Shown here: piece after piece, positions 31,842-40,428 of the stretch | How positions within the stretch are numbered: position 1 is the stretch's first letter | Layout: every line of letters begins with the position of its first letter | From: JASMTM01 sp964441735 | Lineage (GTDB): Bacteria > Thermotogota > Thermotogae > Petrotogales > Kosmotogaceae | Assembly (NCBI GenBank): GCA_964441735.1 | Contig: CAYTVB010000015.1 | Coordinates: 1-41,608 of the forward strand | DNA length: 41,608 bases | Direction of reading: 5' to 3' | Notes under the pieces: model-generated | Told to the model about the DNA's origin: nothing | What the model saw: the letters and a program-made list of their open reading frames with translations, nothing else | Database searches by the model: none | Translations under genes and position numbers: made by a program

Positions 31842-31875
31842 AAAAAAGAAGAGTCCTTTAGGTCTCTTCTTTTTT
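31842..31875. terminator. Bidirectional intrinsic terminator
   Basis: AAAAAAGAAGAG (31842-31853) pairs with CTCTTCTTTTTT (31864-31875) around a 10-base loop. T-runs follow the stem in both directions, so it serves the alcohol dehydrogenase (plus) and the LolA-like gene (minus). Confidence 0.85.
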
Positions 31876-32590
31876 ATTCAAATGTTTCATAATAGATATT
31901 TCTAAATTCATCGAAAAAATCGCTTGTTTCCTTAAAGGTCACTCTTTCAAATTCGAACAAAACCCATTCTTTTTTGAATCTTTCGGAAATCCTTAAAGAA
32001 CTTGGTGTCGGTAAAAATCCATCTTTATTATGAAAACTAAGTTTAAGGTTAATCATATTTGGAACATATCCTCCCCCACCAATTAAGCCAAGGAATCTCA
32101 TCCTTGTCTCGTCAGGAATTATTTGATATTCAACACGATTTTTTTCTTCAAGAATCGTCCACTTATAATTTCTTTTATCCAGTAACCCTTCCAAAAAATC
32201 TGATAATATATTTCCAATTAATGTAAACTGATTTTCTACCCTGTACTGCTTCCATGGTTCTCCTTTAACCACACTAAAGATAATTTTTTCATTTTCAAGA
32301 AAAGCGAAACCTATATCATCTAATTCCTCAGGTTGACTGAATTCTATAAACCAGTTTCCTTTATTATCTTTTTTAAAATTGAAATATGTAACAATATCAA
32401 TGATTTCATCATTTCCTTCCTGTCGAGCTATATGGAACGTTAATTTTACATCCATATTGACAAGCTCATTTTCTGTCAACAATGAAATAAAATGAGTCAA
32501 TGTAGCATAATCACTTTCATTAGCGTTAGTAGCTCCTAACAATAAAACTAAATTTGATAAAATAAAGCATATAAGTATAATTTTTTTCAA
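31874..32590 (-). CDS. Outer-membrane lipoprotein-sorting (LolA/LolB-fold)-like protein
   Basis: About 238 residues. The N-terminus KKIILICFILSNLVLLLGATNANE is a signal peptide, so it is exported. The rest is an open beta-barrel-like pattern with segments such as YFNFKKDNKGNWFIEFSQPEELDDIGFAFLENEKIIFSVV, typical of the 'outer membrane lipoprotein-sorting protein' group. Those proteins carry hydrophobic chains across the periplasm. I choose TTG at 32590, 7 bases after GGAGG; longer readings start in unrelated sequence overlapping the divergent gene. It is not linked to a Lol transporter here. The specific cargo is unknown. Confidence 0.75.
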   Translation of the reverse strand: MKKIILICFILSNLVLLLGATNANESDYATLTHFISLLTENELVNMDVKLTFHIARQEGNDEIIDIVTYFNFKKDNKGNWFIEFSQPEELDDIGFAFLENEKIIFSVVKGEPWKQYRVENQFTLIGNILSDFLEGLLDKRNYKWTILEEKNRVEYQIIPDETRMRFLGLIGGGGYVPNMINLKLSFHNKDGFLPTPSSLRISERFKKEWVLFEFERVTFKETSDFFDEFRNIYYETFE

Positions 32591-32688
32591 GATCATTCCT
32601 CCAAAAAAAAGTATAACAGAACATTTTATGAATGAATCTACAGTTGTTCCCTTATAAACAAGTATAATATTAAAAGGAGGTGTAGTTA

Positions 32689-33651
32689 ATGGAATATAGA
32701 AAAGTGGGAAAATGGGGTTTAAGAATAAGTGAACTTTCTCTTGGTTCATGGTTAACATTCGGTAAGCAGCTTGATATTGATGGTGCGAAAAATATTGTCA
32801 GAGAAGCATTTAATAATGGTATTAATTTTTTCGATTGCGCAGAAGCCTATGCAAACGGAATGGCTGAATCTATGCTTGGACAGGTACTCAAAGAATTTAG
32901 AAGAGAAGATTATGTAGTATCCACAAAAATATTTTGGGCAGGTAAAGGTCCTAACGATTCAGGACTTTCCAGAAAACATCTACTGGAAGGTATATGGAAC
33001 TCATTAAAAAGAATGCAACACGACTATGTGGATATTGTGTATTGTCACAGACCGGATCCAGAAACCCCAATTGAGGAAACTGTTCTGGCAATGGACTATA
33101 TTATTCGTAACGGTCTTGCCCTTTATTGGGGAACTTCCGAATGGAGCGCTGAACAAATAATGTCAGCTCATAATGCATGTGAAAAGTTAAATTGCATACC
33201 ACCTGTAGTTGAACAACCTCAATACAATATGCTTGAGAGAAACAAAGTAGAAAATGAATTTTCGCCTCTATATCAAGAGAAATATGGGATGGGCTTAACA
33301 ACGTTTAGTCCCCTTGCTTCAGGTCTATTAACAGGAAAGTACAATAATGGCATTCCAAAAGGTAGCAGATTTGATGTATTTCCAGAACTAAAGAAACATT
33401 TTGAAAAAAGTGGGCTATTTAGCGAAAAGATCTTAAACAAAGTTCGGAAATTAAATGAATTGGCTCAAGATCTTAAAATAAAGCTTTCTCAACTGGCACT
33501 TTCATGGGCACTCAAGAATGACAATGTTAGCAGTGTTATTTTTGGTGTAAGCAAACTTGAACAACTCAAGGGTAATCTAGAATCGATTCAAATTAAAGAT
33601 AAACTCGATGATGATATTATGAAGAAAATCAGCGGCATCCTTGAAGATTAA
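32689..33651 (+). CDS. Aldo/keto reductase, voltage-gated-K-channel-beta-like
   Basis: A 320-residue AKR, longer than the other one in the window. The catalytic tetrad is D49 and Y54 (FFDCAEAYANG), K80 (VVSTKIFW) and H120 (VYCHRPDP). The overall pattern, including WGTSEWSAEQI, TTFSPLASGLLTGKY and the C-terminal GVSKLEQLKGNL, matches the YghZ/KCNAB subgroup. Members reduce aldehydes such as methylglyoxal using NADPH. The start is ATG at 32689 with AAAAGGAGGTG. The beta-barrel gene follows after 20 bases. Confidence 0.92.
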   Translation: MEYRKVGKWGLRISELSLGSWLTFGKQLDIDGAKNIVREAFNNGINFFDCAEAYANGMAESMLGQVLKEFRREDYVVSTKIFWAGKGPNDSGLSRKHLLEGIWNSLKRMQHDYVDIVYCHRPDPETPIEETVLAMDYIIRNGLALYWGTSEWSAEQIMSAHNACEKLNCIPPVVEQPQYNMLERNKVENEFSPLYQEKYGMGLTTFSPLASGLLTGKYNNGIPKGSRFDVFPELKKHFEKSGLFSEKILNKVRKLNELAQDLKIKLSQLALSWALKNDNVSSVIFGVSKLEQLKGNLESIQIKDKLDDDIMKKISGILED

Positions 33652-33671
33652 ATAGTGAGGAGTTTAGTAAA

Positions 33672-34967
33672 GTGAAAAATTGTTTACTTTTTGTATTGTT
33701 GTTTTTTGTTTTTTCACTATCAGTTTTCTCCATTAACGTAAATCTCAACGCCAGTTATTTGAATAACCAGATATACAGAGATGATTATTTAGATGCTATA
33801 GGTATCAGAATAAATTTCCCCTTTACTTCTTCCTTAGGATACAATCTTGGTGCAGGATTTATACATGATGGCCAGAGAATAAGTGGCTGGGAAGAGGAAC
33901 TACTTGGGCATAGATGGTATAACGATTCCGGTTATTTCTACCATGAATCAGACAAACTTACCTTTAAACTTGGATTACAACAGCTTTCGATTGGACAGGG
34001 AAATGAATACCCACTGTTTTACAGAAGTGAAGTTGGATCTTTTAACGGTTTGTCCCTAAAATGGTCACCTGTTGAATATTTCACCTTTAATAATAGCCTT
34101 ATTCTTATTAGATTCGCACCCTATGGTGTTGTGGGAACTGAAGGAGATAAAGGTTTCTCAAAGAGTTTTTATTATAGAAGCTACACTTTTAAATACGGAA
34201 ATTTGAACTTCGGTTTTCAAGATTCAATTCTTTTTATAGACAGAAATTTCGATCCATGGTACGCTTTCTCTCTTTTACCTTATAGCGCTGTCCAGGAGAT
34301 TAGGCACATGTCAGGTCCTGAAAAAGAAGAAATAAATGATAACGCAATGATAGGTGTTTTTGCAAGTTATGAACCCAATAATTTTCGATTATATGCAGAT
34401 CTTCTAATCGATGATATCAATGCCAATGTAATCTTAAATCCTTCAAATCAAACCGTAACTAAACTTGCAGCAAATGCTGGCGCTGATTACAAAGCAGACA
34501 CACTATCAATAAGTATTGAGGGTGCTATATCCTCAGCATATGTATTTGCAAGGACACATTCTAATTTGCCTTATGAGCATTCAAAGGGAGAGAAGGAAAA
34601 TGTTACTAATTACATAATTGAAGAAAATATGCTTGGCTACAAATATGGAGAAAACAGCTCAAGTATTATTTTAAAATTTGAACATACCATCGGATTGTAC
34701 GGGAGTTATGAAAATGTTCTCATAGGTACCAGAGAACCCTGGAATCCCTGGCATGGTGAACCTACCTATGAACAGGGCACAAACTTCTTTCTTGGTGGGA
34801 TAAGAGAGACGAGAAATATTCTAAAAGTTGGTTTTAAAAAATCTTTTTCTCTATTTTCATCGTTAATTGGAGTTAATGGTTACTGCGGGATTTGCATAAG
34901 AAGTATCAGTAATGTTAATGATTACATACCAGTACTGGGGATCTCTATTTCAGTTGACTGGAAGTGA
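33672..34967 (+). CDS. Exported beta-barrel envelope protein, Wzi-like
   Basis: A 431-residue protein with an N-terminal signal peptide (MKNCLLFVLLFFVFSLSVFS). The body alternates short amphipathic strands and aromatic residues and ends in the membrane-barrel style ISISVDWK. The segments FYRSEVGSFNGLSLKWSP and FRLYADLLIDDI resemble capsule-assembly Wzi-family barrels, but I am not certain of the family. It is probably an outer membrane (toga or outer sheath) protein. The start is GTG at 33672 with GAGGAG. Its end overlaps the candidate starts of the next gene. Confidence 0.65.
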   Translation: MKNCLLFVLLFFVFSLSVFSINVNLNASYLNNQIYRDDYLDAIGIRINFPFTSSLGYNLGAGFIHDGQRISGWEEELLGHRWYNDSGYFYHESDKLTFKLGLQQLSIGQGNEYPLFYRSEVGSFNGLSLKWSPVEYFTFNNSLILIRFAPYGVVGTEGDKGFSKSFYYRSYTFKYGNLNFGFQDSILFIDRNFDPWYAFSLLPYSAVQEIRHMSGPEKEEINDNAMIGVFASYEPNNFRLYADLLIDDINANVILNPSNQTVTKLAANAGADYKADTLSISIEGAISSAYVFARTHSNLPYEHSKGEKENVTNYIIEENMLGYKYGENSSSIILKFEHTIGLYGSYENVLIGTREPWNPWHGEPTYEQGTNFFLGGIRETRNILKVGFKKSFSLFSSLIGVNGYCGICIRSISNVNDYIPVLGISISVDWK

Positions 34968-35394
34968 TACTATTATTATAAAAAGAAGCAATAGCTTAGT
35001 TTTTATGCGTTTTGATGATGGCGATAACTTTGTTGATATTCTTGGTGCAACATTGAAGGAAAACAATTTAAACTCTGGAATAATTATCAGTGGAGTAGGT
35101 ATGTTAAAAAAAGTAACACTGGGATGGTTCAATGTTGATACATCGGGATATGAGCACACTACATATTCAGATCCTCACGAAGTACTATCGCTGTCCGGAA
35201 ATGTTTCATTAAAAGATGGTATTCCTTTTGCACATATTCATGCTGCTTTGGCCGGAAGAGATAACAGAGTGATTGGTGGCCATCTGTTTTCAGGAATAGT
35301 ATGTAATACGATTGAATTATTTATACAGGAAATCAAATCAATAGAACTCATACGTCTGGATGGTGATACATTCCGGCCATTGAGTTATAAATAA
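34954..35394 (+). CDS. PCC/DUF296-domain protein; start ambiguous (TTG or AUU)
   Basis: A 140-146-residue PCC/DUF296 (plants-and-prokaryotes conserved) protein. The fold is suggested by IIKRSNSLVFMRFDDGDNFVDIL, GVGMLKKVTLGWFN, the histidine-bearing FAHIHAALAGRDNRVIGGHLFSG and the final strand. The domain often forms trimers with a metal site from these histidines; its role in bacteria is not firmly known. Canonical starts are TTG at 34954 or an ATG at 34912 further inside the previous gene. However, a GGAAGTGAT site with the standard spacing points to ATT at 34972, which starts the protein as MIIKRS, exactly the family's beginning. It overlaps or abuts the barrel gene. Confidence 0.78.
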   Translation: MTGSDTIIIKRSNSLVFMRFDDGDNFVDILGATLKENNLNSGIIISGVGMLKKVTLGWFNVDTSGYEHTTYSDPHEVLSLSGNVSLKDGIPFAHIHAALAGRDNRVIGGHLFSGIVCNTIELFIQEIKSIELIRLDGDTFRPLSYK

Positions 35395-35440
35395 TATTAA
35401 TCATTTCGATTATTATACAAAATATTAAACGGGTGATTTA

Positions 35441-36559
35441 ATGCTTGAAAGATTGAAATTTAGGAAAAAGAAAAGAAGTATCCCTGGAACCTTGCCAGGT
35501 ACACTCTCCATAGATGAAACCATGACTCAACCAGAAGTCAAAATAATTGATTATAACAAAGATACAATTAGTGAGAGAGCTTTAAATGACTTCAACACAT
35601 TTTCCGAGATAGGTAAAATAGACAGTGAAACGGTAAGATGGATAGATATTCAGGGCCTCGGTGATGAAACACTTCTTCGTTCACTCGGAGAAGTATTTTC
35701 AATTCATCCTCTTGTCCTTGAAGACACAGTGAACATTCCTCAACGTCCAAAGGTAGACTATTTTGAAAATTATGTTTTTTCAGTAATGAGAATGTTCAGA
35801 CTTACCGAAAACAATCATATTATCTCCGAACAGGTTAGTATAATTATAGGGAAAAACTTCGTAATAACATTTCAGGAAAAACTGGGAGACTGTTTTGATC
35901 CTTTAAGAGAAAGGCTAAGAAACAATAAGGGAATCATAAGAAAAATGAAGGCAGACTATCTTTCCTACGCAGTGATGGACACAATATTTGATAATTATTT
36001 TCCTGTACTTGAAATTATTGGAGATGATGTAGAAGAACTTGAAGATATGATGACATCAAATGCAACGGAAGCAGAGTTAAAAATGTTGCATGAATCAAAG
36101 CATAATCTTCTTACTTTTAGAAAAGAGCTCTGGCCATCTAGAGAAATGATGGGTAAGCTTCTAAGGGAAGATACACCATTAATCAGTAGTGATGTTAAGC
36201 TATATCTAAGAGATTGCTATGATCATATTATCCATATTATTGATATTGTAGAAACATATAAAGAGTTGAGTACCGAACTTATGAATATTTACCTTTCTTC
36301 GCTAAGCAACAGACTTAATGAAGTGATGAAAGTACTTACAATCATTTCCACCATTTTCATTCCATTATCCTTCATTGCAGGAGTTTATGGTATGAATTTT
36401 CATTTTATGCCTGAACTCGAGTATAAATATTCCTATTTTATTTTACTTGGAATAATGTTTACTATTGGCTTAACAATGCTATTTGTATTCTTTAAGATTG
36501 GCTGGCTCGGATCAAGTAAAAAAAGAAATACTCACAAAAAAGAGCACAAAAAGAAATAA
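35441..36559 (+). CDS. corA: CorA-family magnesium/cobalt transporter
   Basis: A 372-residue divalent-cation channel. A long cytoplasmic domain (about 1-300) forms the pentameric funnel. Two C-terminal helices follow, the first ending in the GMN selectivity motif (YGMNF, GMN at 317-319), and the second runs to about residue 355 before a Lys-rich tail. It probably imports Mg2+ and closes when internal Mg2+ binds the cytoplasmic domain. The closest characterised relative by type is Thermotoga CorA. It is a single gene with GGGTGAT before the ATG. Confidence 0.94.
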   Translation: MLERLKFRKKKRSIPGTLPGTLSIDETMTQPEVKIIDYNKDTISERALNDFNTFSEIGKIDSETVRWIDIQGLGDETLLRSLGEVFSIHPLVLEDTVNIPQRPKVDYFENYVFSVMRMFRLTENNHIISEQVSIIIGKNFVITFQEKLGDCFDPLRERLRNNKGIIRKMKADYLSYAVMDTIFDNYFPVLEIIGDDVEELEDMMTSNATEAELKMLHESKHNLLTFRKELWPSREMMGKLLREDTPLISSDVKLYLRDCYDHIIHIIDIVETYKELSTELMNIYLSSLSNRLNEVMKVLTIISTIFIPLSFIAGVYGMNFHFMPELEYKYSYFILLGIMFTIGLTMLFVFFKIGWLGSSKKRNTHKKEHKKK

Positions 36560-36613
36560 TAAACTATACTGATAACGATATTGAATGCCTCTATATCAAA
36601 CACATTTAATTCA

Positions 36614-36961
36614 TTATTTACCAAATTCTTCATCATATATTTCGTTAACTATAGGAATTATGTAGTACATAGGCTCTTCATAAGGATGAACCTCTCTTAG
36701 TGCTTTAACTACATCCCTTATGTAAGTCCGTTCGCAAATAAATTCAACCTTTCCTTCTTTCCCGCTTTCAACATTATTTACTTTTCCCTTGTATGGGTTT
36801 GAACCTTCCAGAGGCCGCCAGTAACCTTCAACAAGAGAAAAAGAAATGCAATTATCATACTTTCCAAGTTTACACGCTCCTGCTTCATTTAGCTTATTTC
36901 TTAGTGTTTCAACATATTCAGCAGGAATAAAAACCTCGAATTTCACGTATTTGTAGTCCAT
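36614..36961 (-). CDS. YqfO/NIF3-insert-like small protein
   Basis: A 115-residue protein matching the domain found inserted in YqfO/NIF3 proteins and also as a free protein. It begins YVKFEVFIPAEYVETLRNKLNEAGA and includes VEFICERTYIRDVVKALREVHPYEEPMYYIIPI. The PII/CutA-like fold and the conserved HPYEEP suggest a metal- or ligand-binding trimer; the function is not established. The ATG follows GAGGGTGAT. It ends the tct-kinase operon strand, 36 bases after the cupin gene. Confidence 0.8.
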   Translation of the reverse strand: MDYKYVKFEVFIPAEYVETLRNKLNEAGACKLGKYDNCISFSLVEGYWRPLEGSNPYKGKVNNVESGKEGKVEFICERTYIRDVVKALREVHPYEEPMYYIIPIVNEIYDEEFGK

Positions 36962-36997
36962 TAGATCACCCTCATTTATTTTTGTTAGTTTATATTA

Positions 36998-37360
36998 TCA
37001 ATCTTTTATTTTTATCACAAGCTGTGCAAAATTGTTTCCCGTTCTAAGTTTATGAGGATAACCGCTTGGTATCACTGCAATAGAACCTTTTCTCAATCTA
37101 TTCGTGTTTGGTTTAATAATTTCTCCGCCTTTAAATTCACCATCACCAAAATCTTCTGCATTTTTAAGATCCTCTCCTAAAATTAAAAAAGCTTCGCCTT
37201 CAAGCACAATATAAATATCAGTCCATTTCTCATGCTTTTCAGGCTCCGTCTCAGTTGATGGTAATCTCACAAACTTACCTAGACTGTTTTTAGATATTGA
37301 AATTTCGTAAGGTTCTTTATATGCTTTTTCAAAAATATTATCCACGATAAATGGTTTCAT
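36998..37360 (-). CDS. Cupin-domain protein of the Tct operon
   Basis: A 120-residue single-domain cupin. Motif 1 contains EKWTDIYIVLEGEAFLILG without the usual paired histidines; motif 2 has SIAVIPSGYPHKLR with one histidine. The metal site may thus be incomplete. It overlaps the tctA stop by 4 bases (ATGA), so it is co-translated with the transporter. It may act on, or sense, the transported acid; KdgF-type uronate cupins are a known precedent, but the resemblance here is only at fold level. Confidence 0.82.
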   Translation of the reverse strand: MKPFIVDNIFEKAYKEPYEISISKNSLGKFVRLPSTETEPEKHEKWTDIYIVLEGEAFLILGEDLKNAEDFGDGEFKGGEIIKPNTNRLRKGSIAVIPSGYPHKLRTGNNFAQLVIKIKD

Positions 37361-38850
37361 TTTGTTTTCTTACCTCCAAAAATCAGTTTAATTAGTTTGG
37401 TCATGTAACCACCACTAAATGTTAGGGCTATAAGAATAATAAATATTATCGAAATGGGTCTTGCAAAAAATAAAGTCATATCTCCTCCGGTTTTGGTGAG
37501 TCCCACTCTTAAATTATCTTCAATCATTGGACCAAGAATAATTCCAAGAATCATCGGGGCCAGAGGAACATCAACTTTTTCCAGTATATATCCAATTACT
37601 CCAAAAGCAAGCATTACATAAATATCAAAGAAACTGTTTCTTATCGCATAAGAACCTATCATTGAAAATATTACTACACCAGCCATAACAGTTGATGTTT
37701 TTAACTTAAGGACTTGCGAATAAGCTTTTATTCCTAGAAAACCAATAAATATCAACAAGAACTGTGCAACAATAGCAACGGTAAAAATTCCTGTTACAAG
37801 ATCACCGCTTTGTTCAAATATTAATGGACCGGGTTTAATACCAAACATAAGCATAGCACCAAGAACGATTGCTGTTATTGTGTCACCAGGAATTCCAAAA
37901 ACAAGCGCAGGAATCCATGTTCCTCCCAGCGCAGCATTATTTGCGCTAGTTGGTGCTATTACGCCTTCTACTATGCCTGTGCCAAATTCTTTAGATTTTT
38001 TTGATGTTTTCTTTTCTACACCATAAGCTACCCATGCTGCAATGTCGGCACCAGCACCTGGTAATGCACCTATGAATGTACCCACAACTGCTGATTTTAT
38101 TACTATAAAGGGCCTTTTTATAATAATTTTCAATGCTTCCAAAGGTGAAACCTTAATTTTTTCTTTTATAGTTGGTGAACCCAAACCAGCGCTTCCACTT
38201 TCAATTCTTTTAAAGACCTCTGATATTCCAAAGAGACCGATCATTGCCGGTATAAATTCTATACCGCCCATTAACTCGATATTTCCAAAAGTATATCTGG
38301 GATAACCAGTAGTTATATCTATGCCAATTGTAGAAATTAAAAGTCCTAGAATGGCTGCTGATAGTCCCTTTATTACATTTCCTCTACTTAAAACAGCACT
38401 CATACTCAGACCAAAAACCCCTAGCCAGAAATACTCATAGTTTGTAAATTGTAAAGCAAGATTAGCAAGCGGCGGAGCAAGTGTAATCAAAAGCATAATC
38501 CCAATAAATCCACCAATTACAGAACAGAATAAATCAAGAGTCAATGCTAGACTACCTTTCCCCTTTTTTGTCATTTCAAATCCATCAAGAACTGCAGCCC
38601 CAGATGCAGGTGTACCTGGTATTCTCAGAAATGTCGCAGGAATATCCCCGGAAAAAATAGCTGTAAATGCCGCACCTATTACCATTGCCAACCCTGCAAG
38701 TGGACTCATATAATAACTAATCGGGATAATTAATGCCACTGCCATTGTTGCTGTTAAACCCGGTATCCCTCCTACAAAAACACCAAAAACCATAGAAATT
38801 AGTAATGGGAGAAGTACATCTAGTTGAAATACCATTAAAATATTTTCCAT
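37357..38850 (-). CDS. tctA: Tripartite tricarboxylate transporter, large permease TctA
   Basis: A 497-residue membrane protein with about twelve helices. The N-terminal GGIPGLTATMAVALIIPISY and the following SGDIPATFLRIPGTPASGAAVLDG are hallmarks of TctA, as are GALPGAGADIAAWVAY and ALVFGIPGDTITAIVLGAMLM in the second half. Together with TctB and the periplasmic TctC it forms a secondary (ion-driven) importer of carboxylates. It lies 16 bases after tctB. The substrate is set by TctC. Confidence 0.95.
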   Translation of the reverse strand: MENILMVFQLDVLLPLLISMVFGVFVGGIPGLTATMAVALIIPISYYMSPLAGLAMVIGAAFTAIFSGDIPATFLRIPGTPASGAAVLDGFEMTKKGKGSLALTLDLFCSVIGGFIGIMLLITLAPPLANLALQFTNYEYFWLGVFGLSMSAVLSRGNVIKGLSAAILGLLISTIGIDITTGYPRYTFGNIELMGGIEFIPAMIGLFGISEVFKRIESGSAGLGSPTIKEKIKVSPLEALKIIIKRPFIVIKSAVVGTFIGALPGAGADIAAWVAYGVEKKTSKKSKEFGTGIVEGVIAPTSANNAALGGTWIPALVFGIPGDTITAIVLGAMLMFGIKPGPLIFEQSGDLVTGIFTVAIVAQFLLIFIGFLGIKAYSQVLKLKTSTVMAGVVIFSMIGSYAIRNSFFDIYVMLAFGVIGYILEKVDVPLAPMILGIILGPMIEDNLRVGLTKTGGDMTLFFARPISIIFIILIALTFSGGYMTKLIKLIFGGKKTK

Positions 38851-38866
38851 CTAAATCACCCCATGC

Positions 38867-39370
38867 TTAAAATGAGAAAAACATCCCCTCTGGAAAAGGT
38901 ATTCTAAATAAATAATCAAAAATAACTAAAATGACAGCGGTTAGTACTGCTGAATATATTAATGACTTTATTATTCCCATCCCAAGAATACTCATCAAAA
39001 CAGTCGCAAAAATAAAGGCTCCCAATTTGAAACCAACTATTTCTATAAACGGGATAAACAGTAATATTCCAGCAAATACAACTATTATGTTAATAATTCC
39101 TCTTTTTGTAATGCCTGTTTCCTTTTCTACCTCTTTCCCTTTTTCTAATTCCCCTGGTTTTTCTTTCTTCTTTTTGGTTTGATAAATTCCTAACCCAATT
39201 TCATATATTCCTATAATAATTAGTACTCCACTAATAACCTGAGGGAAAAATTTAGGACCTGGCAATTCTTTTCCACGCACTACATAGCTTGGAAAATCCA
39301 GACTAAGAAATATTATGACTACTGATAACACAATCAAAATAATCCCGTAAATAATATTTTTATAGTTCAT
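38867..39370 (-). CDS. tctB: Tripartite tricarboxylate transporter, small permease TctB
   Basis: A 167-residue protein with four membrane helices: roughly residues 8-25, 40-62, 90-108 and 113-150 as a pair. A charged cytoplasmic loop (KKKKEKPGELEKGKEVEKETG) sits between helices two and three. This is the small membrane component that stabilises TctA. It follows tctC after a spacer holding a hairpin. Confidence 0.88.
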   Translation of the reverse strand: MNYKNIIYGIILIVLSVVIIFLSLDFPSYVVRGKELPGPKFFPQVISGVLIIIGIYEIGLGIYQTKKKKEKPGELEKGKEVEKETGITKRGIINIIVVFAGILLFIPFIEIVGFKLGAFIFATVLMSILGMGIIKSLIYSAVLTAVILVIFDYLFRIPFPEGMFFSF

Positions 39371-39407
39371 CTACAGCACCTCTCGGAATTACTAATATTG
39401 AGTAAAA

Positions 39408-39429
39408 CCCCGGCGTTGATACGCCGGGG
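39408..39429 (-). terminator. Attenuating hairpin between tctC and tctB
   Basis: On the minus strand CCCCGGCG (39429-39422), a 6-base loop and CGCCGGGG (39415-39408) are followed by TTTTA. The short T-run suggests partial termination or an RNase-stop stem, so the binding protein is made in excess over the permeases, as is common for such operons. Confidence 0.75.
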
Positions 39430-39439
39430 GAAGTTCGTA

Positions 39440-40399
39440 TTACTCTTCTTCTAAATAACCACCAATTCTCAAAACTTCTTTCCAGACTTTATCCTGTTCC
39501 GCTACAAATTCAGCGAATTCTTCTGAATCACGAACAATGATTCCAAAACCATTTTTATCCATGAATTCCTTGAAAGCGTCAGAATTTGCAATTTTAATGA
39601 CTTTTTCTTCTAACAGGTCTTTAATTTCTTTTGGTGTACCATTTGGTACTGCTATACCACGCCATGTACCTGAAGACCAGTTAATTCCCTGTTCTTTCAG
39701 CGTTGGAATATCTTCAAACCTTGGATCTCTTTCATCAGCCATAATTGCAAGGGCCTTCAAATCTCCTGATTCAATCTGTGCCCATGCTTCAGGTATACTA
39801 CAGGTTATTGCATCAACATGTCCACCAAGTAATTCAACAACTGATGGAGCAGCACCTGTTGTCGGAACCCAGACTGTGTAATCTGGTGGAATGCCTACTG
39901 AATTTAGCATTCCTATTCTGGAAAGATCCCAGATAGTACCTGCTCCTGATCCTGAAAATAGATATTCACCTGGATTTATAGCTACATCTACCAGTAATTC
40001 TGCAGCACTATCCCACTCTGAATCACCTTTAACCATTAGTCCTGCTGGATCAACATTAACCTGAGCGATGTAATCAAAGTCTTCATAGGTTAGCGGAGTT
40101 AGGCCCAACCAATGCATTGTGGCGATTTCAAGCGTTACAAGTGTGATTGTGTAACCATCTGGATTCGCGTATGCGCCAGCACCATGTCCAACTGCGCCTC
40201 CGCCACCTGTTTTGTTAACCACAACAAATGGCTTACCTAATTCTTTTGAAAGTTCATCAGCTAGAAATCTTGCCAGTCTGTCTGTACCTCCACCAGCGCC
40301 CCATGGACATACGACTGATACTGTTTTCCTGGGGTAATCAATAGCAAAGGCACCAACTACGAAAGCTAAAACCAAGAAAATTACCAATAGCTTCTTCAT
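39440..40399 (-). CDS. tctC: Tripartite tricarboxylate transporter substrate-binding protein TctC
   Basis: A 319-residue exported binding protein. Residues 1-19 form a signal peptide (KKLLVIFLVLAFVVGAFA). Mature sequence signatures of the TctC/Bug family follow: PRKTVSVVCPWGAGGGTDRLAR, then VVNKTGGGGAVGHGAGAYANPDGYT, and GTWRGIAVPNGTPKEI. The protein would hold a carboxylate in the periplasm and deliver it to TctAB. Its ligand cannot be told, but the sugar-kinase neighbours suggest a sugar acid. ATG follows AGGAGGTG. Confidence 0.94.
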   Translation of the reverse strand: MKKLLVIFLVLAFVVGAFAIDYPRKTVSVVCPWGAGGGTDRLARFLADELSKELGKPFVVVNKTGGGGAVGHGAGAYANPDGYTITLVTLEIATMHWLGLTPLTYEDFDYIAQVNVDPAGLMVKGDSEWDSAAELLVDVAINPGEYLFSGSGAGTIWDLSRIGMLNSVGIPPDYTVWVPTTGAAPSVVELLGGHVDAITCSIPEAWAQIESGDLKALAIMADERDPRFEDIPTLKEQGINWSSGTWRGIAVPNGTPKEIKDLLEEKVIKIANSDAFKEFMDKNGFGIIVRDSEEFAEFVAEQDKVWKEVLRIGGYLEEE

Positions 40400-40428
40400 A
40401 CAAACACCTCCTATAAGGTAGTTAGAAT

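Noticed and set aside
32591..32758. N-terminal extension of the LolA-like gene to 32758
   Set aside because: It overlaps the start of the divergent aldo/keto reductase, lacks family features and would bury the signal peptide. TTG at 32590 has GGAGG at the right distance.
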